Of a stretch of 64,000 bases of DNA, positions 49,036 through 57,966 are shown one piece after another; position 1 is the first letter of the stretch; every line of letters begins with the position of its first letter. Source of the stretch: Acholeplasma sp. (lineage in GTDB: Bacteria; Bacillota_I; Bacilli_A; Acholeplasmatales; UBA5453); contig DUNK01000033.1 of assembly GCA_012839355.1 (NCBI GenBank), forward strand, positions 48,213 to 112,212, in the 5' to 3' direction. The position numbers and the translations under genes are program-made. Under the pieces are notes generated by a model. The model saw only the letters and a list, made by a program, of their open reading frames with translations. It was not told the DNA's origin and did not search any database.

Positions 49036-49656
49036 ATGATTGGGAAATTATTTGATAAAGGACTCATAAATTATCATCAATTAATATTTGAATATCAATC
49101 AAAATTAGAGTTAACTTCTGATGAGGTTGTTGTCTTAATGCAACTATTAAATTTAGCTCAAAGAAAAAGATACAGTTTATCAACATTGACGTTAGCAAGA
49201 ATGACATCTTTAAAAACGAATGTTGTTGGCGAGATTGTCAATTCTCTTTTCGAAAAGGATATTATAAGCATTCAGTTTGAAAGAAAAACATCTAATGAGA
49301 AACTTAAAGAGGTCTTTGATTTAAAACCTTTATTTGCGAAAATTTTAGACTTTCTAGAAGAAGACATTGAAAGGGATAAAGAAATCAAAAGTATTACTGA
49401 TATTGAGTATGTAATAAGAGTTTTAGAAAAGACATTTGACAAACCACTAACACCTAGATATTTAGAAATAGTTAAACAATGGTTTACTGATGAATATACA
49501 AAAGAAGAGATTGATCAGGCAATCGAAACAACAAAAGAACACGGTAGAAAAAGTGTCAATTATGTTGATAAGATTTTAAGAAGTGAAACATTTGCTCAGG
49601 AAACAAACATTGATGAAAAAACAGCTGATTTTTTAAGGAAGTTAGTAGGTAAATGA
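49036..49656 (+). CDS. dnaD: DnaD-like primosomal protein
   Basis: Helps load DnaB during replication initiation. The N-terminal winged helix (LTSDEVVVLMQLLNLAQRK, LTLARMTSLKTNVVGEIVN) and the C-terminal DnaD/DnaB2 domain ending in TKEEIDQAIETTKEHGRKSVNYVDKIL (residues about 151-177, YxxxIL motif) fit. 206 residues. It precedes nth with a 4-nt ATGA overlap, the Bacillus dnaD-nth pair. Confidence 0.88.
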   Translation: MIGKLFDKGLINYHQLIFEYQSKLELTSDEVVVLMQLLNLAQRKRYSLSTLTLARMTSLKTNVVGEIVNSLFEKDIISIQFERKTSNEKLKEVFDLKPLFAKILDFLEEDIERDKEIKSITDIEYVIRVLEKTFDKPLTPRYLEIVKQWFTDEYTKEEIDQAIETTKEHGRKSVNYVDKILRSETFAQETNIDEKTADFLRKLVGK

Positions 49657-50291
49657 TAAAAAAAGCGGAGTGGATAGTTGAAACATTAGAAGCGATGTTT
49701 CCTAATGCGAAAGCAGAGTTAGACTTCACTAATAATTTTGAACTTTTGGTTGCGGTTGTACTATCAGCTCAGACAACGGATGTAGCAGTTAATAAAGTAA
49801 CGCCAACACTTTTTAAAAGTTATCCGAACCCTAATGTTTTAAGCAATGCCAAACAAGAAGATGTTGAAAATCATATAAAGTCTATTGGACTATACAGAAA
49901 CAAAGCTAAACATTTAATTGGCTTATCAAAAAAAATAGTAGAAGAACATAATGGTATTGTCCCTAACACAAGAAAAGAATTAGAAGCATTACCGGGCGTT
50001 GGTAGAAAAACAGCTAATGTTGTTTTAGCGAACGCTTTTAATAAACCAACGATTGCTGTTGATACGCATGTCCAAAGAGTTTCAATTAGGTTAGGATTAG
50101 CAAAGAAGAATTCAAGCCCACTTCAAGTTGAAAATAGTTTGTATAAGATTTTCCCTAAAGACACATGGATTAAGTTGCATCACCAATTAATATTTTTTGG
50201 TAGATATCAATGTTTAGCGAGAAACCCTAGATGTCACAATTGTCCATTTTTTGATATATGCAAGTTTCCACTGAAAGAACAATATAGATAG
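49653..50291 (+). CDS. nth: Endonuclease III
   Basis: Removes oxidised pyrimidines and nicks abasic sites. The helix-hairpin-helix LPGVGRKTANVVLANAF (near residue 113) with catalytic Lys and VDTHVQRVS with catalytic Asp are present; the [4Fe-4S] ligands CLARNPRCHNCPFFDIC (near 189-205) are complete. 212 residues. A terminator follows. Confidence 0.96.
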   Translation: MIKKAEWIVETLEAMFPNAKAELDFTNNFELLVAVVLSAQTTDVAVNKVTPTLFKSYPNPNVLSNAKQEDVENHIKSIGLYRNKAKHLIGLSKKIVEEHNGIVPNTRKELEALPGVGRKTANVVLANAFNKPTIAVDTHVQRVSIRLGLAKKNSSPLQVENSLYKIFPKDTWIKLHHQLIFFGRYQCLARNPRCHNCPFFDICKFPLKEQYR

Positions 50292-50309
50292 GTTTATCAA
50301 TAAATAATA

Positions 50310-50339
50310 AAAACACAGCAATTTTGGTGTGTTTTTTTA
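50310..50339 (+). terminator. Terminator after nth
   Basis: AAAACACA pairs with TGTGTTTT around a 10-nt loop, then a T tract. Confidence 0.8.
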
Positions 50340-50481
50340 TGCGTAAAATGAAAATTAAAATAATATAAAAAATAAAGTATATACAAAAAAAGTTAAAGAA
50401 AATTAACTGCGCTATTAAAAGGTTAAAAACGAATAGAAGTAATTAAAAGATATATTTGATGTTTTTGTATAAAAAAGCGAT

Positions 50482-50510
50482 TTGACAAAAGATAAATCTT
50501 TGACTAATAT
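50482..50510 (+). promoter_or_regulatory. Promoter of the XRE regulator, in a 338-nt gene-free gap
   Basis: In the AT-rich gap 50292-50629 I see the nth terminator, this promoter (TTGACA 50482-50487, 17 nt, TAATAT 50505-50510) and little else. The spacer holds the palindrome AAAGATAAATCTTT (50488-50501), which could be an operator for the autoregulating product. A leader of about 115 nt follows with AGGAGG before the start. Confidence 0.6.
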
Positions 50511-50629
50511 ATAAAATTGTGTACCTAAAAAAAACAAAAAAGTAAACAAAAGAATTGAAAATGTATATATTAATTAAATGAAAGACATACTAATGTAATC
50601 CAATAAAACATATATTTAGGAGGAATTAT

Positions 50630-51823
50630 ATGAAAACAACTGAAATTGCAAGGTTAATAAAAAAGAGACAAGAAGAAGAAAGGACAATTGTCGGTAAAAT
50701 TGGAGCAAACATTAAGTTGAAAAGAAAGGGAAAAAAGCGAACATTGAACCATTTGAGTGAGTTGTCGGGAGTTTCTATTTCGTATTTATCAAAAATAGAA
50801 AATAATCTTTTAAAACCTAACTTAGATTATTTAAGTAATGTTTTGGAGGATTTAGAAATTAATGAAGAATTTCTAGCGCAATCAACGATAATGAATGAAT
50901 GGTATTTAATGACCATTAAAGATTTTTTAAATATTCGCAGTTATGAAACAGAGCTAAAGACTTTTGTTAGTGAAAGAAACGATTTTCAATCTAATCTAAT
51001 TGAGTTTTGCATGATGGTTAAAGAAAACAAACTTTCAAACATCCCTAAACTTGTTAAGTTGTTACTCCAAAACATTAATGTAATGCATACTGCTGAAATG
51101 CATATTTTCATGTTAGCTTTATGTCAATATTACATTAAAACTGAAAATCATTTTTCAGCTGGAGAAATTTTAAAACAATTTAATAATGAATTCGAAGATG
51201 CTAGTTTATTAAAGTTGTGGTATTTAGAATTAAGGCATGAATTAGCTTTATACCAAAGTTCATTTACATATTATAATAATGCGGTGAGTGAACTATTAAA
51301 AAATTATTTTCTATTTAATTTAGAAGATAAAATAAAAGAATTAAAAGCTAGATCAACTGCAGCGTTAGCATACTTTTTAGAACCTGATAATTTTAAAGAT
51401 TATTTGGATGATGAAGAAATGTATAAGAGCTATAGATTAAGCCATGTTTATTTTAAGAGATATGAAAACTTTGAAAGTTTAGAGAAGAAAAATGATTTAG
51501 CGCAACTTTTAATTGATGAATTAAATGGGCGAGAAGATTTAGTTTTAAAGAGATGGTCAAAAGTAGAATATCGCGAAGACCCTTTTGAGTTAGCATTAAA
51601 AGAATACTTTAAGTATAAGTATGATCAAAATAACGCAAATCTTTTCTTGCAAGAAACATTGTTTGCGGGTACGGGTTCAATTCAACACCACTATGTGAGT
51701 TTGTTTGTTAGCGAAAGGTTAATGGAAAACTATAGTAGCGAACACAAGTATAAGCAGTGTTATCTTGTAAGCGAAAGAATGAGAAATCTAAATGAATCAA
51801 GAAGAATATATTTAAAGTTTTAA
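50630..51823 (+). CDS. XRE-family regulator with Rgg-like helical C-terminal domain
   Basis: A 397-residue one-component regulator. An N-terminal extension (MKTTEIARLIKKRQEE) precedes a Cro/CI-type helix-turn-helix (LNHLSELSGVSISYLSKIEN, residues about 40-59). The remaining ~310 residues are helical TPR-like repeats as in Rgg/GadR/MutR or PlcR-type peptide-sensing regulators. The ligand is unknown and no short signal peptide gene is obvious beside it. It stands alone before a surface protein gene, which it might control. AGGAGG precedes the ATG. Confidence 0.75.
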   Translation: MKTTEIARLIKKRQEEERTIVGKIGANIKLKRKGKKRTLNHLSELSGVSISYLSKIENNLLKPNLDYLSNVLEDLEINEEFLAQSTIMNEWYLMTIKDFLNIRSYETELKTFVSERNDFQSNLIEFCMMVKENKLSNIPKLVKLLLQNINVMHTAEMHIFMLALCQYYIKTENHFSAGEILKQFNNEFEDASLLKLWYLELRHELALYQSSFTYYNNAVSELLKNYFLFNLEDKIKELKARSTAALAYFLEPDNFKDYLDDEEMYKSYRLSHVYFKRYENFESLEKKNDLAQLLIDELNGREDLVLKRWSKVEYREDPFELALKEYFKYKYDQNNANLFLQETLFAGTGSIQHHYVSLFVSERLMENYSSEHKYKQCYLVSERMRNLNESRRIYLKF

Positions 51824-51874
51824 ATATTAAAGTAATTTAATAAATACCAATGTAAGTATTAATTGGTGAAGAAA

Positions 51875-53257
51875 ATGAAACGATTACTATTAGTATGGAT
51901 TTTAATAATATGTTTTAATGGTTTTTTAATATTGGCAACAGATGAAGATATCTTTGTTTGGGGCGAGTTTAATGTGAAGGTAGAACTTGGTGAAGATATA
52001 CAAGTAGTCTTAGCGAGAGTTAAGTCTAACATAAAATTAAAAGAGGGTTATGAAGACCCTGACTTTTTTGTGGAAAATAACTATGTTAATTACACAACTC
52101 AAAGTGTGATAAACACCAACAATGTAAGAACATATAGATTAGATCATAGAGCGGTCTCACCCAAATATAATAAAAAAGAAATTAGATCATACTACTTTCA
52201 TGTTGTAGATTTAACTGCACCAGAAGTTATATCCTCATCTAGTTTTAAAATTGCTTATGGCCAAGACGAACCAGACTATTTAATAGGTTTAGTAGTTAGT
52301 GATAACTATACACAAAAAGACCAAATAGAAATAATAGTTGATAGTAGCAATGTAGATTACAGCAGGATAGGAGTTTATGAAATTTTATATACGATAAGTG
52401 ATTGTTCTGGTAATAAGACTTTTCACACTGAAACCTTAGAAATTGTGGATTTAATTAAACCGACTATTACGAAATTAAAAGATTTAACTATTCAAGTTGG
52501 TGATGCTTTTTTAGTAGAAGAGTATTTTTTGATAGAAGATAATTATGATCCGAATCCAACAATTATTTATGAAATAATAGGTGGCACAAACGAGTTAGGA
52601 GATAAAGAAATTAATATAAGAGTTATCGATCAAAGCGGCAACGAAACTATTTATAATGATATGGTTACAATTGTTGATAATATACCGCCAACAATAACTT
52701 TAAGTAAAGATGTAGTTGAAGTTAATGTTAATGAAGAAATTGACTTATACTCGTTTGTAGAAGTTAGTGATAATTATGACGAAGTTACTTTAGATAATTT
52801 AGTAATAACAAATAATATTAATTATGCGTTGGTAGGTTCGTATGAAGTAATTTATACACTAACAGATAGTTCAGGTAATGAAAGTGTAGAGATATTAACT
52901 GTTGTAGTAAGGGACTTAATAAAACCAACTATTCATGCTAATGATATGGAAATAAATAAAGGTGAAGATGTTAACTTTTTAATGTATGCAAGGGTGACAG
53001 ATAATTTATCAGAACCAGGTGAGATTAGTTTAAAAATTATTTATAACGATGTGAATATCAATAAACCTGGGATATATTCAGTTACTTTTGAAGCAGTAGA
53101 TCAGTTTGGCAATCATGCATATAAAACAATTAATGTGACTGTTTTAGGTTCGACAGAAGAGCAGAAAATCTTTTATTTTCTCTTAGCTATAGGAGGCGCT
53201 ACATTAGTAGGTTTAACAACTATAATTGTTATTAAAAAAAGAAAAAAGGCTTATTAA
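51875..53257 (+). CDS. Cell-surface protein with Ig-like (DUF5011-type) repeats
   Basis: A 460-residue membrane-anchored surface protein. An N-terminal signal peptide (MKRLLLVWILIICFNGFLIL) is followed by an unrecognised ~85-residue domain and then about four repeats of ~75-80 residues, each with V-D-x-x-x-P-T-I and Y-T-x-x-D-x-S-G-N marks (YTISDCSGNKTF, IRVIDQSGNETIY, YTLTDSSGNESV, FEAVDQFGNHAY). A C-terminal TM helix (FYFLLAIGGATLVGLTTIIV) with basic tail KKRKKAY anchors it; no LPxTG. ATG 51875 lies behind GGTGA. Confidence 0.82.
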   Translation: MKRLLLVWILIICFNGFLILATDEDIFVWGEFNVKVELGEDIQVVLARVKSNIKLKEGYEDPDFFVENNYVNYTTQSVINTNNVRTYRLDHRAVSPKYNKKEIRSYYFHVVDLTAPEVISSSSFKIAYGQDEPDYLIGLVVSDNYTQKDQIEIIVDSSNVDYSRIGVYEILYTISDCSGNKTFHTETLEIVDLIKPTITKLKDLTIQVGDAFLVEEYFLIEDNYDPNPTIIYEIIGGTNELGDKEINIRVIDQSGNETIYNDMVTIVDNIPPTITLSKDVVEVNVNEEIDLYSFVEVSDNYDEVTLDNLVITNNINYALVGSYEVIYTLTDSSGNESVEILTVVVRDLIKPTIHANDMEINKGEDVNFLMYARVTDNLSEPGEISLKIIYNDVNINKPGIYSVTFEAVDQFGNHAYKTINVTVLGSTEEQKIFYFLLAIGGATLVGLTTIIVIKKRKKAY

Positions 53258-53288
53258 TTTATGTTATACTTATATAGAGGTGTTAACA

Positions 53289-56243
53289 TTGATAGGAGCT
53301 TTTGGTTTTTTAAGTGAATATAATCTTTTAAATAGCACTTACAAGTTAAAAGATATAATAAACGACGCGAAAAGCGAAGATTATCCGTTTAGCGCATTAA
53401 ATGACACAAATAACTTATACGGTTCATATAAGTTGTTTAAGCATGCTTTAACGCCTTATATCATTGGGATGAAATTAGATATTATCCATTTAGGTTATGA
53501 ATGTTCGGTTATTGCTTATGCGATGGATAAAGAAGGTTATCAAAACTTAAATATTTTATCTTCAACAATTCAGTTAGGAGAAACTAAAAGATTGGAACTT
53601 AATGATATATTACCTTTCCAAAAAGGCCTATATTTTATATCTTCTGGACACGAATCAAACATTGATAAAACAATCATCAATGATAATTTGAACGAGACTA
53701 GAAACATCTTAATTGACTATAAAGAAAAGCTAAATCATTTTTCAATTGGTTTAAGCCTTCAGAGTTATGTTCAAGAAAGAAAGGTAGCACCTAAGTTAAA
53801 GGAACTTGCTGATGAGTTTAAGATATTATTGGTGCCACTTAACTATATGGCATATAGAAAAGAAGACAAAGAAACATTTAATTTAATTATTAAAATTCAA
53901 AAAGAAGATAACGACTTTAGCGATTATGATTTTAGTTTTCAAACTTTAAAAGAATTAGAAAAAAGATATGCGTTATATCCTGAAGTCTTTAGTAATTTAA
54001 AAAGAATATATCCATTATTTAAGTTTCAATATGAGAAACCTAAGTTTAATTTACCTAAAGTAAAGGGTGTTAAAAACAGTAAAAATGCTTTAATCACTTT
54101 AACTAAAAAAGGATTAGAAAAGTATTTGAGAGAAGAAAGAATAAAAGATAAAATAGTTTATTATGAAAGATTAAAAAAAGAATTAACAGTTATTGATAGT
54201 TTAGGTTATAATGATTATTTTTTAATTGTTTGGGATTTTGTTAAATATGCGAAGGATAATGATATTTTAGTTGGGCCGGGTAGAGGTTCTGCTGCAGGCA
54301 GTTTAGTTAGTTTCGCATTAAATATCACCGATGTTGATCCGATTAAGTATGGTCTTTTATTTGAAAGATTTTTAAACAAAGAAAGAAAAACAATGCCTGA
54401 TATCGATATGGATTTTCCTGATGATAGAAGAGAAGAGGTTATTGAATATATTAAAAACAGATATGGATCAAATCGTGTTTTATCAATTAATACTTTTAGT
54501 AAGTTTTCAGATAAAAGTTCAATTCGTGATGTTTGCAGGGTAAAAGGATATTCACCCGATAGAACAAATCAAATCGTAAAAATCTTAACGGAGCAAAAAG
54601 AAAATTTGAGCACTGAATTAGCTGAGGTTAAAAGACTCGCAGAAGGTTTAGATGGTCTACCAAGACAGACCGGGACTCATGCTGCAGGAATTATACTGGC
54701 GGAAGAAGACTTAAGATATTATCTACCTTTACAACAAGGACCAACAATCTACCAAGCACAGTTTGAGCATGAAGATTTAGTTGATATGGGTCTTTTAAAG
54801 ATTGACCTTTTAGGAATTAGAAACTTAACAATTATTAAAAGAACATTAGAAATAATTAAAGAAAAAAGAAACATTGATATAAATATAAATAAATTATCGT
54901 TAAATGATAAAAAGACATATGAACTTTTATCTGCCGGTGACACTTTAGGAATATTTCAGTTAGAATCTCAAGGAATGAGAAATGTTTTAAGAAAATTAAA
55001 GCCGAACAAGTTTAATGACCTTGTAGCTCTTTTAGCGTTATATAGACCAGGGCCAATGGAAAACATCGATGTTTATATCAATAGAAGAAATGGTGAAAAG
55101 TTTAGTTATATTGATAATAGTTTAGCAAAAATCTTAAAAGAAACTTATGGCATTATTGTCTACCAGGAACAAATAATTTTAATTGCAGAAGAGTTTGCTG
55201 GTTATACTTTAAGTGAAGCAGATATGCTAAGAGTTGGAATATCTAAAAAAGATAAAAAGATTTTAAACGAAGAAAGAAAAATCTTTGTTGAAAAGAGTAT
55301 TAAAAATAATAGACCGAAAGAATTGGCTGAAAAGATTTATGATTATATTGTTAGATTTGCTGATTATGGATTTAATAAGTCACACTCGGTTGCTTATGCC
55401 TTAGTTGCTTATCAAATGGCATATTTAAAGGCTAATTATTATGATGTTTTTATGGCGGTGTTACTATCAAAAATGGTTAATGATACAAACATCTTTTATA
55501 GCATTAATGATTTAAGAAAACGGGGAATAATTGTTTATCCGCCAAACATCAATATTTCAACAGATGAATATTTAGTGGCAGAAAAAGGAATATATTATCC
55601 GCTTTTAGGCATTAAAGGTATTGGCACACAAATAGTTAAGAGAATAATTGAAGAAAGAGAAAAGAATGGTCTATTTAAAAACTATGATGATTTTAAATTA
55701 AGATTAAATGGTGTTTTAAGCGATAAAATGTTAGAAAACTTAATCTTTAGCGGAGCGCTGAATTGTTTTAAACTAACGAAACATCAAATGTATGAAGAAA
55801 GATCAGCTTCAACTATTTTATATGAAGATTTAATTGTTGATATAATAGAAAAAGTTTATGAAGAATATGATTTAGAATACTTAGCAGAAAAAGAAAAAGA
55901 AGCGCTTGGGTTTAATTTAGATGTAAGCCCATTAACGGACATAATAAAATATGAAAAAGAACATAAGCTCACAAGTATTAAAAACTTAACATTTAAAAAG
56001 AGTTCTGAAAGGGTAGTTGGACTAGTTAAAAGGGTTTCTGAAATTACAACTAAGTCAGGCGAGAAAATGGCTTTTATTACTATGACTGATTATTTGGGTG
56101 ATGTAGAAATTACTGTCTTTCCAGAAGTCTATGAAAAGCATAAAGAAATTTTAGTAGAAAACGAAAAAATTGTAGTAAATATTCAAAGTCAAAAATATGG
56201 TGGCGGCTCTTGGATATTAAAAGATGCGACAGTAATGCGATAA
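53289..56243 (+). CDS. dnaE: DNA polymerase III subunit alpha (DnaE), PHP domain degenerate
   Basis: Error-prone or lagging-strand polymerase of the C family. Catalytic acids sit in PDIDMDFPDDRREEVIEYI (near residue 369) and the active-site loop is GPGRGSAAGSL; a HhH module and a C-terminal OB fold (VVGLVKRVSEI...ITMTDYLGDVEITVF) follow. 984 residues. The N-terminal PHP domain keeps SEYNLLNSTYKLKD and LNDTNNLYG but lost the His ligands (usual HxHxxYS and TDHGN). I start at TTG 53289 (LIGAFGFLSEY) behind AGAGGTG; a TGTTATACT -10 lies at 53265-53273. Confidence 0.92.
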   Translation: MIGAFGFLSEYNLLNSTYKLKDIINDAKSEDYPFSALNDTNNLYGSYKLFKHALTPYIIGMKLDIIHLGYECSVIAYAMDKEGYQNLNILSSTIQLGETKRLELNDILPFQKGLYFISSGHESNIDKTIINDNLNETRNILIDYKEKLNHFSIGLSLQSYVQERKVAPKLKELADEFKILLVPLNYMAYRKEDKETFNLIIKIQKEDNDFSDYDFSFQTLKELEKRYALYPEVFSNLKRIYPLFKFQYEKPKFNLPKVKGVKNSKNALITLTKKGLEKYLREERIKDKIVYYERLKKELTVIDSLGYNDYFLIVWDFVKYAKDNDILVGPGRGSAAGSLVSFALNITDVDPIKYGLLFERFLNKERKTMPDIDMDFPDDRREEVIEYIKNRYGSNRVLSINTFSKFSDKSSIRDVCRVKGYSPDRTNQIVKILTEQKENLSTELAEVKRLAEGLDGLPRQTGTHAAGIILAEEDLRYYLPLQQGPTIYQAQFEHEDLVDMGLLKIDLLGIRNLTIIKRTLEIIKEKRNIDININKLSLNDKKTYELLSAGDTLGIFQLESQGMRNVLRKLKPNKFNDLVALLALYRPGPMENIDVYINRRNGEKFSYIDNSLAKILKETYGIIVYQEQIILIAEEFAGYTLSEADMLRVGISKKDKKILNEERKIFVEKSIKNNRPKELAEKIYDYIVRFADYGFNKSHSVAYALVAYQMAYLKANYYDVFMAVLLSKMVNDTNIFYSINDLRKRGIIVYPPNINISTDEYLVAEKGIYYPLLGIKGIGTQIVKRIIEEREKNGLFKNYDDFKLRLNGVLSDKMLENLIFSGALNCFKLTKHQMYEERSASTILYEDLIVDIIEKVYEEYDLEYLAEKEKEALGFNLDVSPLTDIIKYEKEHKLTSIKNLTFKKSSERVVGLVKRVSEITTKSGEKMAFITMTDYLGDVEITVFPEVYEKHKEILVENEKIVVNIQSQKYGGGSWILKDATVMR

Positions 56244-56350
56244 ATAAAAAAGTCGTAATAAATTGTTTTAAAAACCAAAAAATATAAACAACTATTTTGT
56301 TGATGTACGATTGACTTTTAAGCAAAAAAAAAGAGTACGCTATACGTATA

Positions 56351-56439
56351 GTTTTGTTACCCTAAAAATTTTTGCTATTTGAAAACTTGGATTAATTGGA
56401 TTTATACCGGCAATATGTTTTGTTACCCTAAAAATTTTT
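56351..56439 (+). CRISPR. Mini-array: one full CRISPR repeat, one 30-nt spacer, one truncated repeat
   Basis: 56351-56386 is identical over 36 nt to the repeat of the main array (starts GTTTTGTTACCC, ends TTTGAAAAC). A 30-nt spacer follows (56387-56416), the same length as in the main array. At 56417-56439 the first 23 nt of the repeat recur, then the sequence diverges into the next ORF. The adjacent 12-bp palindrome CTATACGTATAG (56340-56351) ends on the first repeat base. It lacks the TTTGAG leader anchor, so it is probably not used for acquisition. Confidence 0.93.
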
Positions 56440-56443
56440 AGAT

Positions 56444-57838
56444 TTGCGTTTTGAAAAGGAAGTTCCTGAAACAAGAACATTAGAGGTAAATGCAAATATT
56501 GTTGAATGTAATGCATATATTATTCATTTTTCAAATAATGAAGTTTATAGCATTAGCAGCAAAAAGTTCTTTGAGTTAGGTGGCACATATACTGTCACAT
56601 TCAAGAATTTAGAATATGTCAAAATCAGTTATGACAACAAACATATGATTTATCATTATAAGACAGCTAAACTCTTATATACACTTGATATAGATCCTAA
56701 TGTTAGATACACTTTTGAACGATATACGATTACAGTTGAAGATCTTGTTGAGGGTGAATATGAACTTAGAAAGGTTTATCGTTTTGATGATTATGAACCA
56801 ATTGAAGAAGATTTAGAATTCAAACCAATTGATTTATCAAACTATCGAACAATTAAAGAATATGCTTATAAGACAGATACTGATGGTATTACAGTTTATA
56901 AAAACGGAAAGTTTTATGCGTACTATTATTATGAAGAAAATCATACAAGAACTTTCTATTTGCCAAACGGAAACATGTTGTTTTATCATGAAGAAGAATT
57001 AGATGCTGACGCAGAAGAGTATGATTTTAACGATGGATATGATAAATATAACTATTATTATTTACTATACGATCTAGCAGCTAAAAAGATTAAAAAGGTT
57101 GCATTACCAATTATTATTAACAATATAGTTCTATATGATGATGCGTTTGGTTTTATTAAAGTAGATGCAGGGCTTGATTTCAATGCGATTGATCCAAAGA
57201 CTAAAATGCTTACGCGCGATAGAATAGGTTCAATCAATAATGATTTAAAAATTAAGGAAATCAATTTTGAGTTTGGTGAAATGGATGACTTCTATGCATA
57301 TCATAATAATCGTTTCTTAATCATAAGTAGAGAAGCAGGCGCTTTCTTAGTTGATGGTAAAAACAATAAAATAATTAGTTCATTTGAATATGATAAGTAT
57401 CTTCAATTGACACCATTACCAGGCGAAACAGTTGCACTATATGATGATTATAATGAAAAAATACACATCTATAGTTTAGAAACTGGCAAATCTATTCATA
57501 GTGAATATGACTTATTAGGTATTATTGACACTAATATTTTACTACTTGAAAAAGATGATAAGTATTATCGTTATGATGGAAGTTTACATTTATTAGATGG
57601 AAAGCCAATTGTATTAGAATATGGAAATGTTCCAATGTATATTATTGAAAGAGATGATGGATATGATTATTATATGTCTAATGGAGTAAAACTTTTCAAA
57701 GCGGCAGATGCTAATGCACTTGTTAAAAGAGACTATATCTTTGAAGATATGAAAACATTCTATATATTCTCATATACAGTTGATGGAGTAATTAAACATT
57801 GTATAGTTGAACGTAGCCAATTTCTTATGGTTATGTAA
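56444..57838 (+). CDS. Unrecognised ORF flanked by CRISPR repeat fragments, possibly 5'-truncated
   Basis: A 464-codon frame I do not recognise. It is acidic, rich in Tyr and Asp, and reads as repeated short beta-strands (YYYYEENHTRTFYLPNGN, LLYDLAAKKIKKVALPI, IHIYSLETGKSIHSEYD), suggesting a propeller-like fold; no catalytic motif, signal peptide or membrane helix is evident. The only start near the front is TTG 56444, with no Shine-Dalgarno site, 4 nt after the 23-nt repeat fragment; the next in-frame Met is far inside. The stop is one base before the next fragment (57840). It may be the back part of a larger gene, a captured cargo, or an assembly join. Confidence 0.55.
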   Translation: MRFEKEVPETRTLEVNANIVECNAYIIHFSNNEVYSISSKKFFELGGTYTVTFKNLEYVKISYDNKHMIYHYKTAKLLYTLDIDPNVRYTFERYTITVEDLVEGEYELRKVYRFDDYEPIEEDLEFKPIDLSNYRTIKEYAYKTDTDGITVYKNGKFYAYYYYEENHTRTFYLPNGNMLFYHEEELDADAEEYDFNDGYDKYNYYYLLYDLAAKKIKKVALPIIINNIVLYDDAFGFIKVDAGLDFNAIDPKTKMLTRDRIGSINNDLKIKEINFEFGEMDDFYAYHNNRFLIISREAGAFLVDGKNNKIISSFEYDKYLQLTPLPGETVALYDDYNEKIHIYSLETGKSIHSEYDLLGIIDTNILLLEKDDKYYRYDGSLHLLDGKPIVLEYGNVPMYIIERDDGYDYYMSNGVKLFKAADANALVKRDYIFEDMKTFYIFSYTVDGVIKHCIVERSQFLMVM

Positions 57839-57839
57839 G

Positions 57840-57863
57840 GTTTTGTTACCCTAAAAATTTTTG
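57840..57863 (+). repeat. Isolated 24-nt CRISPR repeat fragment upstream of cas9
   Basis: The first 24 nt of the CRISPR repeat occur in the same orientation as the array, then the sequence leaves the repeat. The kept part is the portion that pairs with the tracrRNA anti-repeat in a mature crRNA. It lies about 100 nt before the cas9 start. Confidence 0.9.
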
Positions 57864-57912
57864 ATACAATAGTGATTTAAATAGAGTTTAATAAGAAATA
57901 AAAAAGCGGCAA

Positions 57913-57941
57913 TTCAAAAAAGGGCTATTTTATGGTAGAAT
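57913..57941 (+). promoter_or_regulatory. Likely cas9 promoter
   Basis: TTCAAA (57913-57918), 17 nt, TAGAAT (57936-57941), with the cas9 ATG 26 nt further and GAGGTG as ribosome binding site. A second candidate begins with the TTGATA at 57861-57866, partly formed by the repeat fragment. Confidence 0.5.
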
Positions 57942-57966
57942 AAGATAAATGCGAGGTGAAAAATAA

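Noticed and set aside
56417-57863. Simple transposon insertion into a repeat with target-site duplication
   Set aside because: The right-hand fragment is not followed by the rest of the repeat (GCTATTTGAAAAC), no terminal inverted repeats flank the segment, and the ORF shows no transposase motif.
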